A stretch of 64,000 nt of DNA from an uncultured Lachnoclostridium sp. (GTDB lineage: Bacteria; Bacillota; Clostridia; Lachnospirales; Lachnospiraceae): contig CAKNJS010000006.1 of the NCBI GenBank assembly GCA_930986645.1, positions 1-64,000 of the forward strand, read 5' to 3'. Made by a program: the position numbers and the translations under genes. The first letter of the stretch is position 1, and each line of letters starts with the position of its first letter. Shown piece by piece: positions 50,535 to 62,436 of this stretch. Under the pieces are notes generated by a model, which worked only from the letters and a program-made list of their open reading frames with translations, ran no database searches and was not told the origin of the DNA.

Positions 50535-51657
50535 TTACTGTTCATCCGCCGGCTTTCCTGTCTCCGCGCTTAAATATGCATTGATAAACGGATCGATATT
50601 GCCGTCCATTACAGCATTTACATTGCTGACCTCTGTATTGGTTCTGTGATCTTTTACAAGCGTATATGGCTGCATGACATAAGAACGGATCTGGTTTCCG
50701 AAATTAATATCTCGCACTTCTCCCCTGATATCCGACATTTTTTCGGCCTGTTCCTGCTGTTTCATAAGATACAGCTTGGATTTGAGCATCTGCATTGCCT
50801 TGTCTTTATTCATATGCTGGGAACGCTCATTCTGGCACTGCACCACAATGCCGGTCGGCAGGTGAGTGATCCTCACCGCGGATGAAGTCTTATTGATATG
50901 CTGTCCGCCCGCACCGCTGGAACGGTAGGTATCAATCTTCAGATCATCATCATTGATCTCAATGTCGATATCCTCTTCGATATCCGGGATCACGTCGCAG
51001 GAAGCAAAAGATGTCTGACGTTTTCCTGCCGCATTAAAGGGTGAGATACGCACCAGACGGTGTACGCCTTTTTCCGAGCGCAGATATCCATAGGCATTCT
51101 CGCCTTTCACCTCGAAGGTAACTCCCTTTATCCCTGCCACATCGCCTTCCAGATAATCAAGTTCCTCTACATCATACCCTTTTTTCTCTGCCCATCTTGT
51201 GTACATACGGTACAGCATTCCTGCCCAGTCACAGGACTCCGTTCCGCCCGCTCCGGCATGAAGCGTCACGATGGCGTTATCCTTGTCATACGGACCTGTC
51301 AGAAGAGTACTGATCCGGAGTTCTTCAAAAGCCTCCTCGAATGTTTTCAGTTCCTCCTCAATCTCTTTTGAGGTCTCTTCGTCCGGCTCCTCCTCACTCA
51401 TTTCTATGAGCAGTTTCATATCCTCATAGTCCGAGCAGAGCTGCTCGACCTCTTTGACAGAATCCTCAAGACCTTTCAGTTCTTTCATTACCTTCTGGGA
51501 AGTCTCCGGATCATCCCAGAATCCGGGCTCCTCCAGCCTTTTCTGTAATTCTTCAATTCTGAGTTTCTTTGACGCTAAGTCAAAGTGAATCCCTCAAATC
51601 TTTCAGCGGCTCTTCGTATGCAGTCAGTCTTGACTTCAGTTCATCTAATAAAACCAC
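50535..51657 (-). CDS. prfB: Peptide chain release factor 2, with programmed +1 frameshift
   Basis: SPF and GGQ motifs (RSSGAGGQHINKTSSAVRI); 5' part GTG...VVLLDELKSRLTAYEEPLKDLRDSL then CTT TGA C, resuming in +1 as DLASKKLRIEELQKRLEEPGFWDD. Confidence 0.95.
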
Positions 51658-51729
51658 CTTATTCACCTCTTTCTTTATTTTCATATTAAATGAAAGGATT
51701 TTTATCCTCTGATTTCAGCCTTCTTCGTC

Positions 51730-54309
51730 TCAGACGGCTTTCTTGCGTCCGCAGCACTGTTTATACTTCTTCCCGCTGCCGCACGGACACGGATCGTTAG
51801 GATAGATTTTCTTTTCCACCCTTTTCTTCGGCGCGCGCGCTGAAGTGTCATCTTTATTTGTACCGGTTACCTTAGCAACCTCCTCACGCTCCACTTTCTG
51901 TTCTACACGGATGTGGAAAAGCGTCCGGATCGTTGTCTCCGCGATCATATTAGTCATCTCGCCGAACATGTTGTATCCCGTCATCTTGTACTCTACAAGC
52001 GGATCTCTCTGTCCATAAGCCTGCAGGCCGATACCCTGACGGAGCTGTTCCATATCGTCAATGTGGTCCATCCACCTTGCATCAATGACTTTCAGGAGAA
52101 CAACACGTTCTATCTCACGGATCTGTTCCGCTTCAGGGAACTCCGCCTCTTTTGCCTCATACGCCTTGACTGCGCGTTCTTTCAAAAGATGCTTAAGCTC
52201 TTTCTGGCGCATATTGCGGCATTCTTTTGCATCCGGCAGTTCCATCTGAGGGATCACATTGTGGAGATTGACATCCAGTCCTTTGATATCCCAGTCCTCC
52301 TCATCTGCCTCCGGCGATGCAAAGCGGTCCGTAATGTTCTCCACATACTCTGTGATCATATTGTAGATCGTATCCCGCATGCTCTCTCCGTCGAGCACTC
52401 TGCGCCTCTCGCCGTAAATAATCTCCCTCTGCTCGTTCATGACCTGATCATACTCCAGCAGATTCTTGCGGATGCCGAAGTTATTGATCTCCAGCTTCTT
52501 CTGAGCAGATTCGATGGCATTGGAAAGCATCTTATGTTCGATCTGCTCTCCCTCCTGTACTCCAAGGGCATTGAACACGCCCATAAGCCGCTCCGAGCCA
52601 AACAGGCGCAGCAGATCGTCTTCCAGTGAAATGTAGAATCGGGATTCTCCGGGATCTCCCTGACGTCCGCTTCGTCCTCGGAGCTGATTATCAATACGGC
52701 GCGACTCATGCCGCTCTGTACCGATAATTTTAAGTCCGCCTGCTGCCCTTGCATCATCATCCAGCTTAATATCCGTACCACGGCCTGCCATATTCGTTGC
52801 GATTGTCACCGCGCCGTGCACACCGGCATCAGCTACGATCTCAGCTTCCTGCTCATGATACTTTGCGTTAAGTACGTTATGTTTAATGCCTTCTTTTTTA
52901 AGCATGCCGCTCAAAAGCTCAGATACCTCTATGGTTATCGTACCGACAAGAACCGGCTGTCCTTTTGCGTGTGCTTTCTTGACTTCTTCAATTACAGCTT
53001 TATACTTTTCTTTCTTTGTCTTATAAACTGCGTCCTCGAGATCCACACGCTGTACCGGTTTGTTAGTCGGGATCTCTATAACATCCATTCCGTAAATATC
53101 GCGGAACTCTTTTTCTTCCGTAAGGGCCGTACCGGTCATACCGCTCTTCTTGTCGAACTTATTAAACAGATTCTGGAATGTAATTGTTGCCAGTGTCTTG
53201 CTCTCCCGGCGTACTTTCACATGTTCCTTCGCCTCGATTGCCTGATGGAGTCCGTCGGAATAACGGCGTCCCGGCATAATACGCCCGGTAAACTCATCGA
53301 CAATCATAACTTCGCCCTCCGGCGTCACCACATAATCCTGATCTTTGAACATAAGGTTGTGTGCACGCAGCGCAAGGATAATATTGTGCTGGATCTCAAG
53401 GTTCTCCGGATCTGCAAGGTTCTCTATATGGAAGAATTTCTCAACTTTCTTCACACCGTCTTCTGTAAGATTGACCGTTTTTTCTTTTTCATTGACGATA
53501 AAATCACCGGTCTCCTCGATCTCTTCTCCCATGATAGCGTTGATCTTGGAAAATTCACCGCTGGCCTCGCCGCGCTCAAGCTGCCGCGCCAGAATATCAC
53601 ATGCCTCATACAATTTCGTAGACTTTCCGCTCTGTCCGGAAATAATAAGCGGGGTCCTTGCCTCATCGATCAGGACAGAGTCAACCTCATCGATAATGGC
53701 AAAATGCAGACCTCTCTGAACAAGCTGCTCCTTATAGATAACCATATTATCACGCAGATAATCAAATCCCAGTTCATTATTGGTCACATAAGTAATATCG
53801 CAGTTGTAGGCTTCACGCCGTTCTTTATTGTCCATGCCGTTTAATACAACGCCCACCGTAAGTCCGAGGAATTCGTGAACCTTTCCCATCCATTCGGCAT
53901 CACGCTTTGCCAGATAATCATTGACCGTAACGATATGGACACCTTTTCCTTCCAGCGCATTCAGATATGCCGGAAGGGTGGATACCAGCGTCTTACCCTC
54001 GCCGGTCTTCATCTCGGCAATACGGCCCTGATGCAGGATAATACCTCCGATGAGCTGCACTCTGTAGTGCCGCATTCCAAGTGCCCTGTATGCAGCTTCT
54101 CTCACAACCGCATAAGCCTCCGGCAGGATATCATCCAGAGTCTCTCCCTCCGACAGACGTTCCTTAAATTCTCTGGTCTTTCCTCTGAGCTCTTCATCAG
54201 AGAGTGCTTTCATCTCAGGCTCCATCGCCTCGATCCTGTCAACGATCGGATAAATCCGCTTCAGTTCGTTCTCGCTGTGGGTGCCGAAAATCTTCTCTAT
54301 AATACCCAT
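51730..54309 (-). CDS. secA: Preprotein translocase ATPase SecA
   Basis: [41 protein letters not shown]-terminal SEC-C zinc motif [13 protein letters not shown]. Confidence 0.97.
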   Translation of the reverse strand: MGIIEKIFGTHSENELKRIYPIVDRIEAMEPEMKALSDEELRGKTREFKERLSEGETLDDILPEAYAVVREAAYRALGMRHYRVQLIGGIILHQGRIAEMKTGEGKTLVSTLPAYLNALEGKGVHIVTVNDYLAKRDAEWMGKVHEFLGLTVGVVLNGMDNKERREAYNCDITYVTNNELGFDYLRDNMVIYKEQLVQRGLHFAIIDEVDSVLIDEARTPLIISGQSGKSTKLYEACDILARQLERGEASGEFSKINAIMGEEIEETGDFIVNEKEKTVNLTEDGVKKVEKFFHIENLADPENLEIQHNIILALRAHNLMFKDQDYVVTPEGEVMIVDEFTGRIMPGRRYSDGLHQAIEAKEHVKVRRESKTLATITFQNLFNKFDKKSGMTGTALTEEKEFRDIYGMDVIEIPTNKPVQRVDLEDAVYKTKKEKYKAVIEEVKKAHAKGQPVLVGTITIEVSELLSGMLKKEGIKHNVLNAKYHEQEAEIVADAGVHGAVTIATNMAGRGTDIKLDDDARAAGGLKIIGTERHESRRIDNQLRGRSGRQGDPGESRFYISLEDDLLRLFGSERLMGVFNALGVQEGEQIEHKMLSNAIESAQKKLEINNFGIRKNLLEYDQVMNEQREIIYGERRRVLDGESMRDTIYNMITEYVENITDRFASPEADEEDWDIKGLDVNLHNVIPQMELPDAKECRNMRQKELKHLLKERAVKAYEAKEAEFPEAEQIREIERVVLLKVIDARWMDHIDDMEQLRQGIGLQAYGQRDPLVEYKMTGYNMFGEMTNMIAETTIRTLFHIRVEQKVEREEVAKVTGTNKDDTSARAPKKRVEKKIYPNDPCPCGSGKKYKQCCGRKKAV

Positions 54310-54436
54310 ATTACCTAATTTTAACTCCTTAATAATTAGTCTCGCACCGGTGCACAGCCCGATGCACTTACGTTTTCCATTTTAGCACTAACTATAGGCT
54401 AATTCAACAATTTCATAACTTGTTAACATTTAATAA

Positions 54437-55207
54437 TCATCTATATCTTTTCACATTATCATATGGGAGTTCTCCCCCGAACAGGTCAAGCGCGCTTCCG
54501 ACCGTAAAGTCCACCTTTCCGCCTCCCAGCTCTTTCAGCCGGTCCAGATCTTCCTCCGAACGGATGCCGCCGGCGTAGGTAACCGGTATTCTTCCCCATT
54601 TCCCGAGCATACGAACAAGATCCTCCTCCATTCCGGAACGCTTTCCCTCCACATCAACACCGTGGATCAGGAATTCATCACAGCAAGCTGACAAATCTGA
54701 CAGCACTTTGTCCGTAAGTTTCATATCAGTAAACTTCTGCCAGCGGTCCGTCACAACATAATATCCGTCCTCTTTTTTCCGGCAGCTCAGATCCAGAACA
54801 ATATTGTCCCGCCCCGCGGCCGACATCAGTCTTTTAAGATTTTCTTTATAAAATGTCCCGTTTTTAAACACATACGAGGTAACAATCACGTGGCTTGCTC
54901 CCGCATCCAGAAAAAATTCCGCATTTTCCGCAGTAATGCCTCCTCCGATCTGCATGCCGCCCGGGTATGCCGCAAGCGCCTCAAGGGCCAGTCTTTTCGA
55001 CTCTTCATAATATTCTGATCCTGCGGAATTAAGAAGAATGATATGTCCGCCTTTCAGTCCGTCCTTTTTATACATCTCCGCATAAAAGGCCGCGTCCAGC
55101 TCAGACGCAAAGTTCGTGTCAGCCCGGTCTCCCTCATCGCGCAGGCTGCTTCCTACAATCTGCTTTACTTTTCCATTATGTATATCAATGCATGGCCTGA
55201 ATCTCAT
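54437..55207 (-). CDS. hisA: HisA isomerase, eukaryotic (HIS6-like) type
   Basis: MRFRPCIDIHNGKVKQIVGSSL is the eukaryotic-type signature; QIGGGITAENAEFFLDAGASHVIVTSYVF; TYAGGIRSEEDL. Confidence 0.88.
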   Translation of the reverse strand: MRFRPCIDIHNGKVKQIVGSSLRDEGDRADTNFASELDAAFYAEMYKKDGLKGGHIILLNSAGSEYYEESKRLALEALAAYPGGMQIGGGITAENAEFFLDAGASHVIVTSYVFKNGTFYKENLKRLMSAAGRDNIVLDLSCRKKEDGYYVVTDRWQKFTDMKLTDKVLSDLSACCDEFLIHGVDVEGKRSGMEEDLVRMLGKWGRIPVTYAGGIRSEEDLDRLKELGGGKVDFTVGSALDLFGGELPYDNVKRYR

Positions 55208-55348
55208 AATCCTCTTTTCCTCCGTATCTGTTCTGCGCCGCGGCTCTGCCGTTTTGTTTTTTCTGCTGTCCCGGCACAGGAATTGCCGCAGGAAGAGAAG
55301 TACTTTTCCTGCGGCATTCTGCATTCTCTTACAGCTTCTGCGGCTGTA

Positions 55349-55690
55349 TTATCTGTTATCCTGCGTATCTTTCTGCGCTCCGTTATTCTCTGTCATGTCA
55401 TCGGCAGCCTTGTCAATTCCGTCTGTCACATCATCGGTAATATCGTCCACACCGTCTGTTACGTCATCTACAGCGTCGTCCAGAATCCCGTCGCCTTTTG
55501 AAGCATCATTCATTGTCCTGTCTTCTGTATTATCTTTACTATTATCACTGCCGTCATTGTTGTATCTGTCGGAATCTGCCTCAGACTGGTCTGCTCCGTT
55601 ATCCGCATTATCACGGCTGCCGCACGCTGTTGCTCCCAGAAGTACAAAGGTACACATCATCAGCAGCAATAACTTCTTCATTTTTTTCAT
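55349..55690 (-). CDS. Small Asp/Thr-rich repetitive lipoprotein
   Basis: Lipobox LLGATACGS; repeated DDVTDGVDDITDDVTDGIDKAADD. Confidence 0.7.
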   Translation of the reverse strand: MKKMKKLLLLMMCTFVLLGATACGSRDNADNGADQSEADSDRYNNDGSDNSKDNTEDRTMNDASKGDGILDDAVDDVTDGVDDITDDVTDGIDKAADDMTENNGAQKDTQDNR

Positions 55691-55779
55691 AAAAACAGTC
55701 TCCCTTTCCATAAATATTGTTGTACTTCTACTATCTGCACATTTTCAATATTTATACATAAAAAGGATGCTGTTTCTTT

Positions 55780-56625
55780 TTATTTTGTGCTCTTGCGGAG
55801 TTTTTCCATGGCCCGCGCCTCGATCTGCCTCACTCTCTCCCTTGTTACACCGAGCTGCTCACCGATCTCCTCGAGCGTATGTGTCCTTTCATTATCCAGC
55901 CCGTATCGCAGACGGATCACCTGACGCTCCCTGTCCGTTAACTTTTGCAGAAGCTCTTTTACTTCTTCCTGCTGCACGAGAACATTCACGGCCTCCTCAG
56001 GCGTCGGCTCCGACCGGTCCTCCACCATATCTCCCAGACTGCTCTCTCCGTCATCGCCTACCGGAGTCTCCAGAGAGACCGGATTCTGGAGATAATTGAT
56101 GATATTTTTTACGTCCTCTTCTGTCTTATCTCCCAGCTTCTCGGCAATCTCCTTCGGTGTAGCGTCACGTCCGAGAGACTGCTGAAGTTCCCGTGCCGTT
56201 TTCTGCACGCGTTTCATATTCTCAGCCACATGCACCGGCACCCGGATCTCACGTGACTGCTGATCGATTGCCCGGCGCATAGCCTCTTTGATCCACCATG
56301 AAGCATAGGTGGAAAACCTGTTTTCTTTTGTATAATCATATTTTTCTGCCGCTCTCATCAGCCCCATGTTTCCCTCCTGGATCAGATCCATCAGAGGGAC
56401 ACCTCTGCCCGTATAATGTTTTGCCAGAGAGACTACCAGTCTCAAATTCGCCTCTGAAAGCTTCTTTCTTGCATCTTCATCGCCCTGCGCACTCTTTTCA
56501 CCAAGCATGCGCTCTTCCTCCTCACTGAGCAGGGGCATCTGCCCGATCTCGTTTAAATAAATCTGAAGAGGTTCTGACATTCCCTGTATCTGATTCTGCT
56601 GTTCCTTGTCCATAATTTTCTGCAC
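55780..56625 (-). CDS. Sigma-70 family factor, primary-like but short (no region 1.1)
   Basis: [78 protein letters not shown]. Confidence 0.93.
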   Translation of the reverse strand: MQKIMDKEQQNQIQGMSEPLQIYLNEIGQMPLLSEEEERMLGEKSAQGDEDARKKLSEANLRLVVSLAKHYTGRGVPLMDLIQEGNMGLMRAAEKYDYTKENRFSTYASWWIKEAMRRAIDQQSREIRVPVHVAENMKRVQKTARELQQSLGRDATPKEIAEKLGDKTEEDVKNIINYLQNPVSLETPVGDDGESSLGDMVEDRSEPTPEEAVNVLVQQEEVKELLQKLTDRERQVIRLRYGLDNERTHTLEEIGEQLGVTRERVRQIEARAMEKLRKSTK

Positions 56626-56681
56626 CTTTTCTATAGTTTTTCGTAACAGTTCCGCCCTCAGTGATAACGCAAAGCGGCCTG

Positions 56682-58634
56682 TTACATTTTTTCAATAATC
56701 TCGCCGTTCCTGTATGCAGAGAGCAGACGCTCCAGATCCTTTACCTGTCCTTTCAGGTCCCTGCCCACATCCGTATCACCGACAAGAAGCCGGTCGTGTA
56801 CTCTCTGAACAACTGTAAGTTCCGAGTGTATATCATTTTCTTTTACAATTGCGGCCTCAGTAGATTCAAAAGGCTCATGCGCCACCAAAAGCAGCCCGTA
56901 GGAATTAAAAATGAGCGTATATCCCGCAATGCCTGTCTGCTTCTGATATGCTCTTGAAAATCCGCCGTCAATGACCATCACCTTACCGCCGCATTTCACC
57001 GGGCTTTCACCGTCTTTTCTCTTCACAGGGACATGACCGTTTACAATATGCCCTTCGGAGGGATCAAGCCCGAATTCTCTCATAATATTGTCGATCACAT
57101 TTTCATTTTCTATGTAAGAATAGTACGGATTTTTCTTCTCGACGTGAGTTTCTTTCTCCGCAAGGAAATATCTCTCAAAAGTAGCCATTTTATTTTTGCC
57201 GAACAGCGGTGAATCCGGATGCAGCCAGATATACCACATGATATCTTTGCCGTCCTCCCGCTCCTTTTTGTCCAGTGCAAAGAAACCTTTTCTCACATAG
57301 GCATCCAGTGTATCGTAAAGTTCTCTTCCACGGTATTTTTTCCCGTATACTTCCGTCTCCTTCAGACTGCCGTCCTCATCAAGAGGAACACAGCCATGGT
57401 AGAGGAGATTATCATTATAAACCTTATAGAGGCCGCCTTTTGCCAGCAGAAAACGCATATGGCGCTGAAGCTTCTCACAATTGACAAATGCTTTCTCGAG
57501 ACGATCCATGATTTCTTCTTCCTCTTCACTCAGAGCATACGGGTCTTTCGGATTAATTGTCGGGAAATTTGTATCCAGAAGCCTGTATTCCTTTCCATTG
57601 AGTACAATCGTCCCTTTTTCATAGTTGATCCGGTGCAGAAGCGCACGGTCTTCCAGATGAAAAGATTTCTGTCCGGCTATGGTCTGGCCTTCCACTTTGA
57701 ACTGTATAATGGAAATTGCCTTGTGAATGCGCAGGTTCATCTGCATTTCTTCAGAATCCGGGCGGTCCGGCACTTTCAGCTTAAAACAGGTGCACGGGTC
57801 ATCCTTATACACCTTAAGAGCGAAAGTCGCCAGCGGGAGCAGATTAATGCCATATCCTTCTTCCAGAATGTCCAGATTGCCATACCGGGCACAGATCCGG
57901 ATCGCATTGGCAATACAGCCTCTTTGTCCGGCAGCCGCTCCCATCCACAGAACATCATGGTTTCCCCACTGAATATCCAGTGAGTGGTAAGTCATCAGCT
58001 TGTCCATAATAATGTGCGGTCCCGGTCCTCGGTCATAGATATCACCTACAATATGCAGATGATCCACCACAAGTCTCTGGATCAGCTCTGAAATCGCAAC
58101 AATAAAGTCTTCTGCTCTGCCGATCCGTATGATCGTGGAAATAATCGCATTGTAGTATGACTCCTTGTCATTCACCTCTGCTTTTTCCGTGATCAGTTCT
58201 TCGATCACATAGGCAAAATCTTTCGGGAGTGCCTTTCTTACTTTCGACCGGGTATATTTGCTCGCCGCGCGCTTGCTTACCTCAATCAGAAGATAGAGAT
58301 GAACACGGTACCAGTCTTCCATATTCGTCTCGGTTTTCTTAATCATATCCATCTTCTGCTTCGGATAATAGATCAGCGTTGCCAGCGCTCTTTTATCTCT
58401 GATGCTCATCGTATTGCCGAACACATCATCGATTTTGCGCCGTACTGAGCCGGAGCCGTTCCTGAGTACATGGGAAAACGCTTCGTACTCCCCGTGAACA
58501 TCTGTGAGGAAATGTTCTGTACCTTTCGGCAGATTTAAAATAGCCTGCAGATTAATAATCTCCGTGGCTGCCGCCGCAATCGTCGGATACAGGTCTGACA
58601 GGCGCTCCAGATACCTGGTTTCAAGATTTTTCAT
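56682..58634 (-). CDS. fbp: Fructose-1,6-bisphosphatase class III
   Basis: [53 protein letters not shown]. Confidence 0.95.
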   Translation of the reverse strand: MKNLETRYLERLSDLYPTIAAAATEIINLQAILNLPKGTEHFLTDVHGEYEAFSHVLRNGSGSVRRKIDDVFGNTMSIRDKRALATLIYYPKQKMDMIKKTETNMEDWYRVHLYLLIEVSKRAASKYTRSKVRKALPKDFAYVIEELITEKAEVNDKESYYNAIISTIIRIGRAEDFIVAISELIQRLVVDHLHIVGDIYDRGPGPHIIMDKLMTYHSLDIQWGNHDVLWMGAAAGQRGCIANAIRICARYGNLDILEEGYGINLLPLATFALKVYKDDPCTCFKLKVPDRPDSEEMQMNLRIHKAISIIQFKVEGQTIAGQKSFHLEDRALLHRINYEKGTIVLNGKEYRLLDTNFPTINPKDPYALSEEEEEIMDRLEKAFVNCEKLQRHMRFLLAKGGLYKVYNDNLLYHGCVPLDEDGSLKETEVYGKKYRGRELYDTLDAYVRKGFFALDKKEREDGKDIMWYIWLHPDSPLFGKNKMATFERYFLAEKETHVEKKNPYYSYIENENVIDNIMREFGLDPSEGHIVNGHVPVKRKDGESPVKCGGKVMVIDGGFSRAYQKQTGIAGYTLIFNSYGLLLVAHEPFESTEAAIVKENDIHSELTVVQRVHDRLLVGDTDVGRDLKGQVKDLERLLSAYRNGEIIEKM

Positions 58635-58710
58635 TTTATCCTCCCGCTTTATTTCCAATTTGCCGGAACAGGACAGCCCTCTCTCAGCCATTCTGTCCCC
58701 GGCTTTTACA

Positions 58711-59469
58711 TCAGAGTCCGACTACATCTCCCATATCATACATGCCCGGAGCTTTTCCTGCGAGGAATTTTCCTGCTTCTACCGCTCCTTTGGCAAATAC
58801 GCTTCTGGAATATGCCGTATGAGTAAATTCGATCACTTCATCAGTTCCCGCAAAAATCACTTCATGATTTCCAACGATCGTTCCGCCGCGGACGGCCGAG
58901 ATACCGATTTCCTTTTTATCTCTTTTCTGGCGGACCTGACTTCTGTCGTACACGTAATGGTACTCATTATTCAGAGCGTCATTGACAGAATCCGCAAGCG
59001 CAAGAGCCGTTCCGCTTGGAGCGTCAAGTTTCTGGTTATGATGCCGTTCTACAATCTCGATATCATATCCTGCCGGTGCAAGCACTTTTGCGGCATCTTT
59101 TAAAAGCTTCAGGAGCAGATTGATTCCCAGAGACATATTGGCTGATTTAAGGATCGCAGTCTTTTTGGAAGCCTCCTCCACTTTCTTAAGCTGCTCCTCC
59201 GAAAGTCCTGTCGTGCACAGGACAACCGGCAGTTTCTTCTCCACACAGTAATCAAGAAGGGCATCTGCTGCTTTTGCGGTAGAAAAATCTATTACCACGT
59301 CCACATCCACATCACATTTCTCAATAGAATCAAATACCGGATAATCGTTCGGCACCTCTGTATATGTGTCTACACCGGCTGCGATCACGGCATTCTCATC
59401 ACCTTTTACGATCTCCGTAATCATTCTTCCCATCTTTCCATTACATCCATGCATCATAAATTTAATCAT
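58711..59469 (-). CDS. dapB: 4-hydroxy-tetrahydrodipicolinate reductase
   Basis: HGCNGKMGRMI; VVIDFSTAKAAD; VERHHNQKLDAPSGTA. Confidence 0.96.
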   Translation of the reverse strand: MIKFMMHGCNGKMGRMITEIVKGDENAVIAAGVDTYTEVPNDYPVFDSIEKCDVDVDVVIDFSTAKAADALLDYCVEKKLPVVLCTTGLSEEQLKKVEEASKKTAILKSANMSLGINLLLKLLKDAAKVLAPAGYDIEIVERHHNQKLDAPSGTALALADSVNDALNNEYHYVYDRSQVRQKRDKKEIGISAVRGGTIVGNHEVIFAGTDEVIEFTHTAYSRSVFAKGAVEAGKFLAGKAPGMYDMGDVVGL

Positions 59470-59606
59470 GTTATCATCCTCCTGTCTTATATATCCACAC
59501 AAAAACCGCCGTACTTTCAGGTGATTCTGTCTGTTACCATATAAAATAAGGATATCATATCTGAGAGTTAATCTCAATACATGATATCCTTTTAATGATC
59601 ACACTT

Positions 59607-60236
59607 CTAATCTTCTATGCACTCCAGTTTGCTGACAGAGACCTCATATGCCGTGCGTGTTTCCGTCTCTGTCTCGGAGAGTTTTTTCACATATTCCCGG
59701 CTCTGGATGCGGCCGAGGATCCGCACATGCTCTCCGACTTCAAATCCCGATGCATATCTCGCATTTCTTCCCCAGCAGATACATGGAATATAATCCGACT
59801 TGCCGTACGGCCGGTTAACAGCCAGCAGCAAGTCTGCGATCTCCCTTCCCAGCGGCGTCTTGCGGTACACAGGGCGCTTACACATATATCCCTCAAGAAG
59901 AATATGATTCGTGCGTGCACCGTCAGGCTCCTCGTCCACAAACTCGATCTCCCGTGCAAACACCGACAGCACCAGTCTGTTTCTCTGCTCCTCATGCCGG
60001 TTGTAAGAACGGAACTGGCCGGATACCATAATGCAGCGGTTTCTGTAATCCTGTGTCACGTCGATGAGGCGCTCCGACACCATAACCGGAATCCTGTCAT
60101 TTGAACTGCTCAGTCTTCTGACAAGGATGTCTACCATATAAAATCCTTCCCCGAACACCTCGTGGCTGTATGTAAACTCCGATACCACTGTTCCTATGAC
60201 TGTTACCTGATTGTTCTCAATAATCTTATCTGACAT
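59607..60236 (-). CDS. Single-stranded DNA-binding (OB-fold) protein, non-canonical
   Basis: Two OB-like segments (NQVTVIGTVVSEFTYSHEVFGEGFYMVDILVRR; YMCKRPVYRKTPLGREIADLLLAVNR); lacks the acidic DDDIPF-type SSB tail. Confidence 0.75.
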   Translation of the reverse strand: MSDKIIENNQVTVIGTVVSEFTYSHEVFGEGFYMVDILVRRLSSSNDRIPVMVSERLIDVTQDYRNRCIMVSGQFRSYNRHEEQRNRLVLSVFAREIEFVDEEPDGARTNHILLEGYMCKRPVYRKTPLGREIADLLLAVNRPYGKSDYIPCICWGRNARYASGFEVGEHVRILGRIQSREYVKKLSETETETRTAYEVSVSKLECIED

Positions 60237-60404
60237 AATCTGTAGTTCTCCCTTCCTCTTTCTGGTATTTTTGAGTCAATACTAAATTTATGAAATCATA
60301 TCATTGTTTAGAACCCTGTAAGCACAGGAATCGTTCGACAGATTTTTACATTTCATCCGGTTTACTAAAGAAAGGCCCGCAGAACAGATTTCAGCACGGA
60401 ACTC

Positions 60405-60432
60405 TTGTCAAAAACAGATTTTGTGATAGAAT
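60405..60432 (+). promoter_or_regulatory. Sigma-A promoter TTGTCA-N16-TAGAAT for typA
   Basis: -35 60405-60410, -10 60427-60432, about 55 nt upstream of the typA start. Confidence 0.6.
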
Positions 60433-60486
60433 AAGGAAGTTGCAGTTACAATTTATGACATTATATAAGGAAAGAGTGTTACAAAT

Positions 60487-62313
60487 ATGAAGACAAAACG
60501 TGAAGATGTAAGAAATATTGCTATTATCGCCCATGTCGACCACGGTAAGACAACGCTGGTCGATGAGCTGTTAAAACAGAGCGGCGTTTTCCGCGAGAAT
60601 CAGGAAGTCGCGGAACGTGTCATGGATTCCAACGACATCGAGAGGGAAAGAGGTATTACGATCCTCTCCAAAAACACAGCCGTCCACTACAAAGGTGTGA
60701 AGATCAACATCATCGACACCCCCGGCCATGCTGACTTCGGCGGCGAGGTGGAGCGTGTCCTCAAGATGGTAAACGGCGTTATCCTTGTAGTAGACGCCTT
60801 CGAAGGAGCAATGCCCCAGACAAAATTCGTTCTCAGAAAAGCGCTGGAATTAAGTCTTCCGGTTATTGTATGCATCAATAAGATCGACCGTCCGGAAGCA
60901 CGTCCGGATGAGGTAATCGACGAAGTGCTTGAGCTCTTCATCGACCTCGGTGCTTCCGATGAACAGCTGGAATGCCCGTTCGTCTACGCTTCTGCCAAAG
61001 CCGGCGTAGCCGTACTGGATCTTACAGATGAAGAGAAAGACATGAAACCTCTTTTTGAGACGATTCTGGACTACATTCCGGCTCCCGAAGGCGATCCGGA
61101 TGCTCCGACGCAGGTTCTCATCAGCACGATCGACTACAACGAATATGTAGGCCGAATCGGGATCGGAAAAGTAGACAACGGAACTATTGCTGTCAATCAG
61201 GAAATGGTTCTTGTCAACCACCACGACCCGGATAAACAGGAAAAGGTAAAAATCAGCCGTCTTTATGAATTTGACGGTCTGGAAAAAGTAGAGGTAAAAG
61301 AAGCGACCATCGGTTCCATCGTTGCAATCTCCGGTATCTCTGACATTTCCATCGGCGATACGCTCTGTTCGCCTGAAAAGCCTGAGGCAATCCCGTTCCA
61401 GAAGATCTCAGAGCCGACGATCGCCATGCAGTTTATCGTAAACGACAGTCCCTTTGCCGGCCAGGAAGGAAAATACGTGACATCCCGCCATTTACGAGAC
61501 CGTCTCTTCCGCGAGCTGAACACAGATGTCAGCCTGCGTGTAGAAGAAATGGACAATACGGACAGCTTCAAGGTTTCCGGGCGCGGAGAACTCCATCTGT
61601 CAGTCCTGATCGAGAATATGCGCAGGGAGGGGTATGAATTTGCAGTCAGCAAGGCTGAAGTACTCTATAAGACAGATGAAAACGGTAAAAAACTTGAGCC
61701 GATGGAGCTGGCATATATTGATGTTCCCGATGAATTTACCGGAGTCGTGATTGAGAAGCTCGGACAGAGAAAGGGCGAACTCAGAAATATGAGTGCGTCA
61801 AACGGCGGCTATACGCGTCTGGAATTTTCCATTCCGTCCAGAGGCCTCATCGGCTACCGCGGGGAATTTCTGACTGATACAAAAGGAAACGGTATCCTGA
61901 ATACGAGTTTCGACGGTTATGCTCCATATAAAGGGGATATCCAGTACCGCAAACAGGGATCATTGATTGCTTTCGAGACAGGCGAGGCTGTCACATACGG
62001 CTTGTACAGTGCACAGGAACGCGGCACCTTGTTCATTGGTCCGGGCGAGCGGGTATACGCAGGCATGGTCATCGGCCAGAACGGCAAAGCCGAGGATATC
62101 GAGCTTAATGTGTGCAAGACAAAGCATCTGACCAACACCCGTTCTTCCAGTGCCGACGAAGCGCTCCGGCTGACGCCGCCACGTATCTTAAGCCTTGAGC
62201 AGGCGCTCGATTTTATCGACACAGACGAACTGCTTGAAGTTACGCCGAAGTCACTGCGCATCCGCAAGAAAATTCTCGATTCAAGAATGCGCAAACGAGC
62301 AAATATGAAATAA
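60487..62313 (+). CDS. typA: Translational GTPase TypA/BipA
   Basis: NIAIIAHVDHGKTTLVDELL; DSNDIERERGITILSKNTAV; DTPGHADFGGEVER. Confidence 0.97.
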   Translation: MKTKREDVRNIAIIAHVDHGKTTLVDELLKQSGVFRENQEVAERVMDSNDIERERGITILSKNTAVHYKGVKINIIDTPGHADFGGEVERVLKMVNGVILVVDAFEGAMPQTKFVLRKALELSLPVIVCINKIDRPEARPDEVIDEVLELFIDLGASDEQLECPFVYASAKAGVAVLDLTDEEKDMKPLFETILDYIPAPEGDPDAPTQVLISTIDYNEYVGRIGIGKVDNGTIAVNQEMVLVNHHDPDKQEKVKISRLYEFDGLEKVEVKEATIGSIVAISGISDISIGDTLCSPEKPEAIPFQKISEPTIAMQFIVNDSPFAGQEGKYVTSRHLRDRLFRELNTDVSLRVEEMDNTDSFKVSGRGELHLSVLIENMRREGYEFAVSKAEVLYKTDENGKKLEPMELAYIDVPDEFTGVVIEKLGQRKGELRNMSASNGGYTRLEFSIPSRGLIGYRGEFLTDTKGNGILNTSFDGYAPYKGDIQYRKQGSLIAFETGEAVTYGLYSAQERGTLFIGPGERVYAGMVIGQNGKAEDIELNVCKTKHLTNTRSSSADEALRLTPPRILSLEQALDFIDTDELLEVTPKSLRIRKKILDSRMRKRANMK

Positions 62314-62436
62314 ATCACGTCCTTAAAGGTGATTCGTTCTATACATTAATGCTGTTCCATGCTATAATATTTACATAATACATACACATATTTAACATAT
62401 GTTTATGTATAATATGAACAAAAGGAGTTGAACAGT

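Noticed and set aside
52708-53844. 378-aa plus-strand ORF inside secA
   Set aside because: Antisense to secA; composition typical of a shadow ORF.
55116-56099. 327-aa plus-strand ORF
   Set aside because: Spans antisense of hisA, the lipoprotein and the sigma factor; low-complexity Ser/Pro/Leu-rich.
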